DNA from: Pseudogracilibacillus sp.
Lineage (GTDB): Bacteria > Bacillota > Bacilli > Bacillales > Amphibacillaceae
Length of the DNA: 64,000 bases
NCBI GenBank assembly: GCA_026169815.1
Contig: JAPFDT010000054.1
Span: 51,071 to 115,070, forward strand
Direction: 5' to 3'
Positions 24,858 to 31,976 of the stretch are shown here, piece by piece. The notes beneath the pieces were generated by a model. That model worked only from the letters and a program-made list of their open reading frames with translations, made no database searches and was not told the DNA's origin. Within the stretch, counting starts at the first letter, position 1. The number at the start of each line of letters is the position of its first letter. The translations under genes and the position numbers were made by a program.

Positions 24858-25608
24858 GATGCCCACCGCCTAAGAAGGTCAATGTATCCATAATTTCTTG
24901 ATAGAATTGTTGCTTGTTTTCACTTCGGTGTATTTCATTATATAAAAGCCCATCTTGCATAAAAATAACACGTTCCGCAAAACTGGCTACATATGCATCG
25001 TGTGTAACCATTAATATAGAGGTATTAAAGGTTTCGTGAATCGATTGAAATAGCGTCATCACACTATTAACTGATTTGGAATCCAAGTTTCCAGTTGGTT
25101 CATCAGCTAATAATAAACTTGGTTGATGAATAACTGCCCTTGCAATAGCAGCACGTTGCTTTTGCCCCCCTGATATTTCAAAAGTTCGCTTCTTCATTAT
25201 CTCTTCAATCCCCAAAAACTCGACAATGTTAGCTAAACGGATTTTCATTTCCTCCACATCAACCGCATCTAATGTCAGTGGCAATAAGATATTTTCCTCT
25301 ACGGTTAACGTGTGAACTAAGTTAAAATCTTGAAAAACAAATCCTAATTCACTACGTCGAAACTTTGCTAATTTCTCATCGTTTAATTTATAAGGATTTT
25401 TAGAGTTTATCGTAATAGATCCATTCGTTGGATTATCAATAGTCGAGATACAATTTAAAAATGTTGTCTTTCCACTCCCAGATGGTCCCATTACAGCGAC
25501 AAATTCATTACGCTCTAGTTGGAAATCAATCCCCTTTAATGCTTTATAATTCACTTCTCCCGTATATTCCTTATGAAGTTGTTTAACATCTAAAAGTACA
25601 TCTGACAT
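24847..25608 (-). CDS. BceA-type ABC transporter ATP-binding protein
   Basis: A 253-residue ATPase with Walker A GPSGSGKTT at residues 41-49, Q loop FVFQDFNL, signature ISGGQKQRAAIARA, Walker B LLLADEPTGNLDS and H-loop VTHDAYVAS. The MacB/LolD/BceA subgroup is defined by DEPTGNLD. It pairs with the BceB-like permease that overlaps its stop by 11 bases. The final residues (GGGHHEF) are rich in His/Gly. A promoter with TGACA repeats lies upstream. Confidence 0.92.
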   Translation of the reverse strand: MSDVLLDVKQLHKEYTGEVNYKALKGIDFQLERNEFVAVMGPSGSGKTTFLNCISTIDNPTNGSITINSKNPYKLNDEKLAKFRRSELGFVFQDFNLVHTLTVEENILLPLTLDAVDVEEMKIRLANIVEFLGIEEIMKKRTFEISGGQKQRAAIARAVIHQPSLLLADEPTGNLDSKSVNSVMTLFQSIHETFNTSILMVTHDAYVASFAERVIFMQDGLLYNEIHRSENKQQFYQEIMDTLTFLGGGHHEF

Positions 25609-25680
25609 GTAGCTCCACTCCTGATTCTTTTATTGATAGCTTTAGTATAACGTAGTCTACTCACTACTTAACATTTGAAA

Positions 25681-25712
25681 ACATGACAGGAAAGTGACAA
25701 AATTGACACATT
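25681..25712 (-). promoter_or_regulatory. TGACA repeats upstream of the BceA gene, possible BceR-type operator
   Basis: On the plus strand TGACA occurs at 25684-25688, 25695-25699 and 25704-25708 within a 110-base gap between the kinase and transporter genes. A TATACT -10-like box follows on the minus strand at about 25640-25655. BceR-like regulators usually bind such repeats upstream of their transporter. The match is by eye. Confidence 0.4.
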
Positions 25713-25725
25713 CAAAACGGTTGCC

Positions 25726-26721
25726 TTAATTGGCAACCGTCCCAATACTTTTGGATAAATTAATTGTAAAAATTGTTTCATGATGCTGAGACTTTAACTC
25801 AAAGGAATGATTTAGTGTAGTCAAAATCTTTTTAACTAAATATAAACCAATTCCTGTTGCCTCACTTCTTTTTCTTCCCTTTGAACCTGTATAGAACAAA
25901 TCGAATAAGCGATTGATTTCACTTTCAGGGATAGTTTCCCCTCTGTTATGAATCGTTAACTGACCATTCTCGTATTGAATATGAATAGTCGAGTGCTTCT
26001 CTCCATATTTAATTGCATTACTAAGCAATTGATAGATAACAACTTTCATCCATTTCCGATCTGAATAAAGAATAACATCTTCCGCTATCTTCACCCTTGG
26101 GAATAGTTCTTCCTCAATAAAATAATCTTTTAAATCATTAATAACCTCTTGCACTATTTTTTTTAGAGGCATCGCTTCAATTTTTAAATCCGATAATAAC
26201 TTGGTGGAGCGACTATAAGATAATAGCTGATTTAGAGAGAAGTTTATTTTATCGCATTCCGCTTTTACTTTCTGCCATTCACCCAATGATTTGATATCGT
26301 TCATTTGATTCGACTGAATGAGCAATTGCATAACAGAAATAGGAGTTTTCATCTGATGTACAGTGTGCGATATAAGGACTTGCTGTTCGTCTAAAAAAGC
26401 TTGATACTTATCCTGTTCTTCTAAGAGTAGGGAAGAAAAGTCCTTTAATTGATTGGCATATGCTTTTTCTATTGGAGAATGAGGACGATAAACAAGAAAA
26501 CCAGCTTGATTCAAGTTTTTTTCCCTTAAATGTGTATACATCTTTTTGCGACGGAGGTAGCGAACGGCAAGTAGAATAATCATTAAAATAGTGGTTAAAA
26601 AAATAAAATAGTTATAATGATTTTCAAAACCATCTAATTGTTCAATGAAAAAAGGTAGGCCTATAATGCTAATCATATACAAAATAATAAAACTGAGATG
26701 ATCCTTTAAAAACAACTTCAT
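25726..26721 (-). CDS. BceS-type intramembrane-sensing histidine kinase
   Basis: A 331-residue kinase with two close N-terminal membrane helices (residues about 9-28 and 38-56) and almost no extracellular loop, the intramembrane-sensing design. The H box is ISHTVHQMKTPISVMQ, the N box QLLSNAIKYGE, the G box ATGIGLYLVKKI. BceS kinases receive the signal from the BceAB transporter rather than the drug. Its start overlaps the response-regulator stop by 4 bases. Confidence 0.9.
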   Translation of the reverse strand: MKLFLKDHLSFIILYMISIIGLPFFIEQLDGFENHYNYFIFLTTILMIILLAVRYLRRKKMYTHLREKNLNQAGFLVYRPHSPIEKAYANQLKDFSSLLLEEQDKYQAFLDEQQVLISHTVHQMKTPISVMQLLIQSNQMNDIKSLGEWQKVKAECDKINFSLNQLLSYSRSTKLLSDLKIEAMPLKKIVQEVINDLKDYFIEEELFPRVKIAEDVILYSDRKWMKVVIYQLLSNAIKYGEKHSTIHIQYENGQLTIHNRGETIPESEINRLFDLFYTGSKGRKRSEATGIGLYLVKKILTTLNHSFELKSQHHETIFTINLSKSIGTVAN

Positions 26722-27410
26722 TCATCTCTCTCCATTAACTGATAGCCAATTCCTCGTATCGTTTTTATTTCTAAAGAAGAATGAACTGTTTCCAATTTCT
26801 TTCGCAATCTTTTAATATTTACTGTAAGCGTATTTTCTTCTACAAACCCTTCTTCATCCCAAATAGCTGACAGTAGCTGCTGTCTTGTTACCACATTTGG
26901 AAAAGCTTCAAAAAGCATATTACAAAGTTGAAGTTCTTTTACCGTCAACACTTCCTCCTGTGTCGGTGTGGATAAACGAACTGTATCCATATTCAAAGTG
27001 GTATTACCTGTTTTTAACATTCGTGGTTCTACGTCTTTTGCGTACTCTCCATAGCTCCGCCGAATTTGTCCATTAACTTTTGCGAGGACAATATCCATTA
27101 CAAATGGTTTGGTTATAAAATCATCTGCTCCATTTTCAATACCATAAACTTGATCTAGCTCGCTCATTCGAGCAGAAAGGATTATAATGGGGCATGTAGA
27201 TACCTTCCTTATTTTTCGTGACCAGTAGTAGCCATCAAAAGCAGGAAGGTTAATATCCATAATGACTAGGTGTGGATCTGTTTCTTGAAATGTGTCTAAA
27301 ACTTTTTCAAAGTCTTCTACTATATGGCATTTGTATTCATATCTCTCAAGGTGGCTTTTTAATGTTTCTGCTATAGTTAATTCATCTTCTACAATTAATA
27401 TTTTATACAT
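26718..27410 (-). CDS. BceR-type response regulator (OmpR/PhoB family)
   Basis: About 230 residues. The receiver domain has the acidic pair in LIVEDE, the phospho-accepting Asp in LVIMDINLPAFDGY, and the Lys in FITKPF. The C-terminal winged helix ends VNIKRLRKKLE and IKTIRGIGYQL. I start at MYKILIVEDE (27410) because GGGAG precedes it; the longer upstream frame is not supported. It should activate the BceAB operon when phosphorylated. Confidence 0.92.
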   Translation of the reverse strand: MYKILIVEDELTIAETLKSHLERYEYKCHIVEDFEKVLDTFQETDPHLVIMDINLPAFDGYYWSRKIRKVSTCPIIILSARMSELDQVYGIENGADDFITKPFVMDIVLAKVNGQIRRSYGEYAKDVEPRMLKTGNTTLNMDTVRLSTPTQEEVLTVKELQLCNMLFEAFPNVVTRQQLLSAIWDEEGFVEENTLTVNIKRLRKKLETVHSSLEIKTIRGIGYQLMERDE

Positions 27411-27684
27411 CAAATCTCCCGCTTTCTTGAAATATTTTTTCATGTTATACACCAAGAATAGCATTCAACCAATTTTTAAAAATAAAACAATAAACATTTA
27501 TCTCGCACTCTACCGTAACTGAAACTTGATTTCAATTAAAGCATCTATTTCAGTCATTGAATATTAAATAGGAATAACAGTCCCTTAATTTTTTTAATGT
27601 ATAGCCAATTGATTTTAACAATAGATTTTTGAGACGAAATAAAGAACTTTTGTCATAATTGATGACCCTGTCTGCATTAATTCT

Positions 27685-27733
27685 AAAACTGTGTTGCTTT
27701 TGTTGCTTCGTCAATATATTTAACAGTAACCCA
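27685..27733 (-). pseudogene. Orphan copy of the orf13/tcpC 3' segment
   Basis: This 49-bp stretch matches 30077-30125, inside orf13, at 46 of 49 positions by my count. Read on the minus strand it encodes VTVKYIDEATKATQF before a stop, against VTVKYIDETTKATQF in the intact gene. It is in the same orientation and 2.4 kb away, on the other side of the Vga-like gene. Confidence 0.85.
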
Positions 27734-27859
27734 TTCTCTATTAGCACCTTATTAACCTATCTCGAGGAGTATCATTACCCAACTACGACATTTTAAATTT
27801 TTTAGGCAGGCAATTTCTTTATATTAATTCATTAATTAGTCCACTTAACTTTTGACTGT

Positions 27860-27884
27860 TCTGAATCGCCAAAAAAGATTCAGA
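27860..27884 (+). terminator. Hairpin in the cargo junction
   Basis: TCTGAATC/GATTCAGA, an 8-bp stem with a 9-base loop, followed by CCTTTTTC on the plus strand. No intact gene is obviously served. It may end transcripts running through the junction. Confidence 0.4.
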
Positions 27885-28094
27885 CCTTTTTCATCCTCCA
27901 TCTAAATTAGCCTTCTTTTTAAGAATATAATTTCTTCATGCAATTCTTTCCTGGACTTCAAATTTTTCAAACTCTTATTCTTAACTGTATACATTTTAAG
28001 ACTTTAAACAACGGTTTTATATTGTAAGTGTGAATTCTTTTAAAATAATCATTTAAAATAGCTCCTTCATTTAAGTTTGATAAGAAAGTTTAAA

Positions 28095-29666
28095 TCAATC
28101 TAATTTATTTTTTTCCTTTAAAAGTGTCTGAAATTCCTTTTCTAATTCTTCAGAAGGCTCAATACTTAAACGACTGAGTACTTCCGAAATTCTAGTTTCC
28201 AATAAGAGTTTTTTATCTTTTTTTATATTTTTCTCTTGACTTGTTTTGGGTGTTTCTAGCTTAAATTGTTGATAGGTTCCTTCAAAGACGTTTATCTTTT
28301 TATTTTTAATTTCCATGATGCGATCAGCGATCTTTTCAATAAAATATCGATCGTGAGATACTAAAAGAATAGTTCCCTTATAGCTATTTAAAAGCTCCTC
28401 TAATGCTTGCACAGACTCAATATCAAGATGATTCGTTGGTTCATCTAAAATCAAGAAATTTACATTACTCACAAATAATTTTGCCAAAGCTACTTTCACA
28501 CGTTCACCACCACTTAGTACCTTCACTTGTTTATATACGTCATCCCGAAAAAAATGTAAGCGAGCCAGGATGATTCTAATCAATGTTTCGGATTGAGTAG
28601 ATGTAGAAGATACATTTTCCAAAATCGTTTGATTTTCATTCAATACATCTAAATTTTGACTAAAATAACCTATTTTAACTGCTGGTGAAATCGTAATACC
28701 ATTAGCTTGTTGAAGGATTTTCTTTACTAATGTTGTTTTTCCACTACCAATGTCGCCGATTAATGCAATTTTATCCCCACTTTTCACATCTAACCGATTT
28801 ATTCTCCATAAAATACGTCCGCCTACCTTCGCAATAACATCATCCATCTGTAAAATAAATCTTCCTTGTAACGTATCCTCGTTTACTAAATTCATTTGGA
28901 TTGGAGTGCTATCTTTAGGCTTTTCAACACTTGGTAATTGTTCAATCCTCTTTTCTAATGCTTTAGAAGAACTTCGCAACTTTTTTTGCTTATTAGCATA
29001 ATGTGTTTTCACACCTTTAATTCTTGCTTCGGATGCACTAACGTTCTTAGGTTTTTTTGTTGCTCGTTGTGCTCTTTGCTCTGTTAATTCTGCAGCGGCT
29101 TTTAGTTGCTGCTTCTTACTTACATATTTTTCATATTCTCGTTCTTGTTCTTTTCTTAATCTTTCTTTCTGTTTTATAAAGTTCGAATAGTTTCCTTGAT
29201 AAATATTGATTATTCCATCATCAATCTCCCATATACTTGTGCAAAGAGAATCTAAAAATGCACGATCATGGGAAACAATGATAAATGCTCCATTCCAATC
29301 ATTTAGGATTCCTTCCAATGCTTCAATACTACTTGTATCAAGATTTGTAGTAGGTTCATCTGCAAGTAGTAGGTTAGGTTTTTTATCAAGCGCTTTTTGA
29401 ATATATGTTTTAGTCAATTCACCACCACTTTTAGTCGAATTCACCTGTTTTAACTGTGGTATAAGCTCACAAGTAGAGTATTGAGTAACAGTCCCTTTTT
29501 CCGGAGAAATTGTTTTAGATAATATTTCGAGCAACGTTGTTTTTCCATTGCCATTCCGTCCAACTAATCCAATTCGATCGTTTTGATGAACTTGTAAGTG
29601 ATCAATATCTAACAATAAACGGTCTTGAACATAATGTTTTATATGAAAAGCTTCTAGTAAAAGCAT
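28095..29666 (-). CDS. vga: Vga(A)-like ABC-F ribosome-protection ATPase (ICE cargo)
   Basis: About 523 residues with two ATPase domains and no membrane segment. It follows Vga(A) closely in wording: HYVQDRLLLDID, HQNDRIGLVGRNGNGKTTLL, TKSGGELTKTYIQKALDKKP, LLADEPTTNLD, FIIVSHDRAFLD, and the tail LETRISEVLSRLSIEPSEEL. Domain 2 has LSGGERVKVALAK and LILDEPTNHLD. Vga(A) proteins protect ribosomes against streptogramin A, lincosamides and pleuromutilins. ATG 29666 is used because AAGGAGAT precedes it. It takes the place of tet(M) in the Tn916 backbone and has its own attenuator leader. Resistance spectrum is inference. Confidence 0.92.
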   Translation of the reverse strand: MLLLEAFHIKHYVQDRLLLDIDHLQVHQNDRIGLVGRNGNGKTTLLEILSKTISPEKGTVTQYSTCELIPQLKQVNSTKSGGELTKTYIQKALDKKPNLLLADEPTTNLDTSSIEALEGILNDWNGAFIIVSHDRAFLDSLCTSIWEIDDGIINIYQGNYSNFIKQKERLRKEQEREYEKYVSKKQQLKAAAELTEQRAQRATKKPKNVSASEARIKGVKTHYANKQKKLRSSSKALEKRIEQLPSVEKPKDSTPIQMNLVNEDTLQGRFILQMDDVIAKVGGRILWRINRLDVKSGDKIALIGDIGSGKTTLVKKILQQANGITISPAVKIGYFSQNLDVLNENQTILENVSSTSTQSETLIRIILARLHFFRDDVYKQVKVLSGGERVKVALAKLFVSNVNFLILDEPTNHLDIESVQALEELLNSYKGTILLVSHDRYFIEKIADRIMEIKNKKINVFEGTYQQFKLETPKTSQEKNIKKDKKLLLETRISEVLSRLSIEPSEELEKEFQTLLKEKNKLD

Positions 29667-29703
29667 ACAGACATCTCCTTTTATATATTTAGGAGACAAA
29701 AAA

Positions 29704-29736
29704 ATGCCTCCTATTGAAAATCAGAATAGGAGGCAT
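29704..29736 (-). terminator. Attenuator terminator of the ICE Vga-like gene
   Basis: On the minus strand ATGCCTCCTATT/AATAGGAGGCAT, a perfect 12-bp stem with a 9-base loop, followed by TTTTTTTG, 38 bases before the coding start. Confidence 0.88.
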
Positions 29737-29898
29737 CATTCAAATATAGATAGATATACCTAAAAAAGGACAGGTCTTTTAGGCATAACCAACTATAAGA
29801 AATACAATCCCATTCTGAAAATGACAATTGAAGGCAACACAAATAAAGTAGAGTTCATCTAACTAATAACCTTCAATTGTTTGATTTCATAAATAAGA

Positions 29899-29910
29899 TT
29901 AGTACGCCAT
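29899..29910 (-). CDS. Three-codon leader ORF (Met-Ala-Tyr)
   Basis: ATG GCG TAC TAA behind AAAGGGTGA, matching in position the Met-Asn-Asn uORF of the chromosomal ABC-F leader. Both stop codons read into TAATC, the start of the first pairing segment. Confidence 0.7.
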   Translation of the reverse strand: MAY

Positions 29911-30023
29911 TGTAGTTGGTTCACCCTTTCTTATAATTAATTCTACCCTAACTAAAACCCGTACAATTGTCAAATGTTTATGTTTAAAATCATTTCATTT
30001 TTAAATGAAGCTATATTGATTTA

Positions 30024-30944
30024 TTATTTAATAACCATCCAATTTATATCTTTTTCTAACGTAAGTATATATTGTGAAAACTGTGTCGCTTTTGTCGTTT
30101 CGTCAATATATTTAACAGTAACCCAGACTTTTATTTGATGATCCACTGCCTGAAATACTGGATGGACTAGCTCTGAAAATAAATAATCCTTACCGATAGG
30201 TGGTAAGGCATTATTTTTCACATAATAAGCAAGCTCTTTCTCTGTCGCAGTCGGATAAAACGTAAAAAATGTCTCTAAAAACTCCGTAATTTCTTGCGCA
30301 GTATCAGAATCAACTGTTCCGTTACTTTCAGGTTGTTGTGGTTTATATACTGATTTATTCGGTGTGCTCCATAAAGTAGGATTTTGTGTAATAACTAAGT
30401 TTCCCGCATTATCTTGATGAAGTAAAATTCGATAGGTGGAACGAATCCTTTGGCTATCTTTATCTTCCATAATCTTTTGTTCTACTGCATATACAACCGC
30501 ATAAGCATTATCCTCTTCTTCTGATACTGACCAAATATCAATATCACTCACATTCGAACTGGTTGGAATATCATCCCTAACCGTATCAATATTTAAAGCT
30601 TGTAATTCCTCTGTTAGATAAAGACTTAATTTTTCTTCTCGGCGTTCAATAGACTCTTTATTGTTTTGCCATGTATAGTAGTCTTTCACAAAGTTTTTCG
30701 TGAAGCTTTCGATCGCATTCGTATCGACAAGTTTTGTTTCAATCACTTCTTTTTCATGAACTGTATGTTGATCGATGGCTGTAAAGTTTTTATATATCCC
30801 AAAGGCAAGACTACTGATTAATACAGTCCACAAAATAATGACTGATTTTTTACGTGTCCCTATGCTTCTTACTTTTGTTTTTGGTGACTTTGATTCCGTC
30901 TTATGTTTTTCTTTTTTTCTAATTATATTTTTCATCCATTTCAA
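30024..30944 (-). CDS. Tn916 Orf13 / TcpC-like conjugation protein
   Basis: A 306-residue membrane-anchored protein with a basic N-terminus, one membrane helix (residues about 31-50) and two extracellular NTF2-like domains, the TcpC build. TcpC is a bitopic subunit of the conjugation channel, related in fold to VirB8. Signature words are EFLETFFTFYPTATEKELAY and the C-terminal VTVKYIDETTKATQF. It follows orf14 by 6 bases on the same strand. A piece of its 3' end is duplicated at 27685-27733. Confidence 0.9.
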   Translation of the reverse strand: MKWMKNIIRKKEKHKTESKSPKTKVRSIGTRKKSVIILWTVLISSLAFGIYKNFTAIDQHTVHEKEVIETKLVDTNAIESFTKNFVKDYYTWQNNKESIERREEKLSLYLTEELQALNIDTVRDDIPTSSNVSDIDIWSVSEEEDNAYAVVYAVEQKIMEDKDSQRIRSTYRILLHQDNAGNLVITQNPTLWSTPNKSVYKPQQPESNGTVDSDTAQEITEFLETFFTFYPTATEKELAYYVKNNALPPIGKDYLFSELVHPVFQAVDHQIKVWVTVKYIDETTKATQFSQYILTLEKDINWMVIK

Positions 30945-30950
30945 CCCTTT

Positions 30951-31976
30951 CTATTGTTTAATTCGGCCAGCTCCAATTAGATGCTTTTGCCAATAAGCAG
31001 TCTTTAAATCTGCATAGTCAATCGGATCACCTGCATTGTACATTTGATTATCTCCAAGATAAATTCCAACATGGGTAACATAAGTTCCAGAGTTATACGT
31101 TGAGTGAAAAAACACTAAATCACCTGGTTTTGCTTCAGACAAAGAGATGTGTTCTGTCACGTCATATTGTTGTTGTGCTGTTCTCGGCAAATTAATTCCT
31201 GCCTTTTGATAACTCCATTGTGTGAGTCCACTACAATCAAAAGAAGTGTTTGGGTTATCACCACCAAATACATAAGGATAGCCTTCATACTTTAACGCTT
31301 CATCCATCACTAGTTGCAAAATGTCGCCATCAAATTGCGGAGATTGAAAATATTGATTGACTAAATCAACGTAAAACATATTGCCATATAAATAACGCCA
31401 ACCACCATTCTTCTTAATAGCAATAGGATTAGAATAAGTCGTTTTACTTCCACCTGACTTTTCCTTTGCAAAACTTTGCGCTAAGTCAAAACTATATTGT
31501 TTTCCTCTTTGTGCGACATAATCAATGAAACCAACGCCATAGTTATACGCTTGTATGACCGTATTTCCATCTACACCTTTAGATTCTGCGGATTGTATTA
31601 AATCGGCAAAGTATTTTATACCTTGCTTTATAGACGCTTCTTCCGAATCTAACGTATTGGGAGGTAATCCCATTGATTCGCTTGATTGCATCACATCGAT
31701 TAATCGTCCACCACTTTCCACTTCTATAATTGCGAGTAACGTTGACACATATTCACTGACGCCATATTCTTTCGCATATTTCTCTACCGTTGAGCGATGT
31801 TTTAACACGTCTGCTGAAACAGAAACACTTCCACCGCCATCCATGTCAGAGTAATTTCCTCCTAATGAATCATCTTCATTAGAAATGAAAAGTGCTACAA
31901 AAACTAACAAGCCAAAAAAGAGTAGAAAGCCTACTCCATACGTAATAAGCATTATTTTTAATCGCATGACCTTCAT
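30951..31976 (-). CDS. Tn916 Orf14 / CwlT-like bifunctional cell-wall hydrolase
   Basis: A 341-residue conjugation hydrolase with one N-terminal membrane helix (residues 8-29). A lysozyme-like domain (EYGVSEYVSTLLAIIEVESG, GIKYFADLI) is followed by an NlpC/P60 endopeptidase domain with the catalytic Cys in FDCSGLTQWSYQ and His in YVTHVGIYLG. CwlT-type enzymes open peptidoglycan locally for the transfer machine. Its start overlaps the orf15 stop by 4 bases. Confidence 0.93.
   Translation of the reverse strand: MKVMRLKIMLITYGVGFLLFFGLLVFVALFISNEDDSLGGNYSDMDGGGSVSVSADVLKHRSTVEKYAKEYGVSEYVSTLLAIIEVESGGRLIDVMQSSESMGLPPNTLDSEEASIKQGIKYFADLIQSAESKGVDGNTVIQAYNYGVGFIDYVAQRGKQYSFDLAQSFAKEKSGGSKTTYSNPIAIKKNGGWRYLYGNMFYVDLVNQYFQSPQFDGDILQLVMDEALKYEGYPYVFGGDNPNTSFDCSGLTQWSYQKAGINLPRTAQQQYDVTEHISLSEAKPGDLVFFHSTYNSGTYVTHVGIYLGDNQMYNAGDPIDYADLKTAYWQKHLIGAGRIKQ

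Larger units (their letters stand above)
27465..28094. other. Cargo junction region without intact genes
   Basis: Between the BceR-like and Vga-like genes no functional gene is visible. It contains a 49-bp orphan piece of the orf13 3' end (27685-27733) and a hairpin at 27860-27884 (TCTGAATC/GATTCAGA, then CCTTTTT on the plus strand). The rest is AT-rich and unassigned. The arrangement suggests a recombination scar. Confidence 0.6.
29667..29973 (-). promoter_or_regulatory. Attenuator leader of the ICE Vga-like gene
   Basis: It has the same layout as the chromosomal ABC-F leader. TTGACA (29968-29973) and TAGAAT (29940-29945) lie 22 bases apart. AAAGGGTGA, a three-codon ORF and TAATC follow. 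Segment 1 (AATCTTATT at the uORF stop) pairs with segment 2 (TCAGAATGGGATT, 29806-29818) using two G-U pairs. Segment 2 pairs over 11 bp, with one G-U, with TCCTATTCTGA in the 5' arm of the terminator. Pairing is kept in both leaders despite sequence changes, which supports a three-way switch. Confidence 0.8.

Noticed and set aside
27550..27747. 65-codon minus-strand frame near 27.6 kb
   Set aside because: It covers the orf13 3' orphan in the wrong frame; the right frame reads VTVKYIDEATKATQF.
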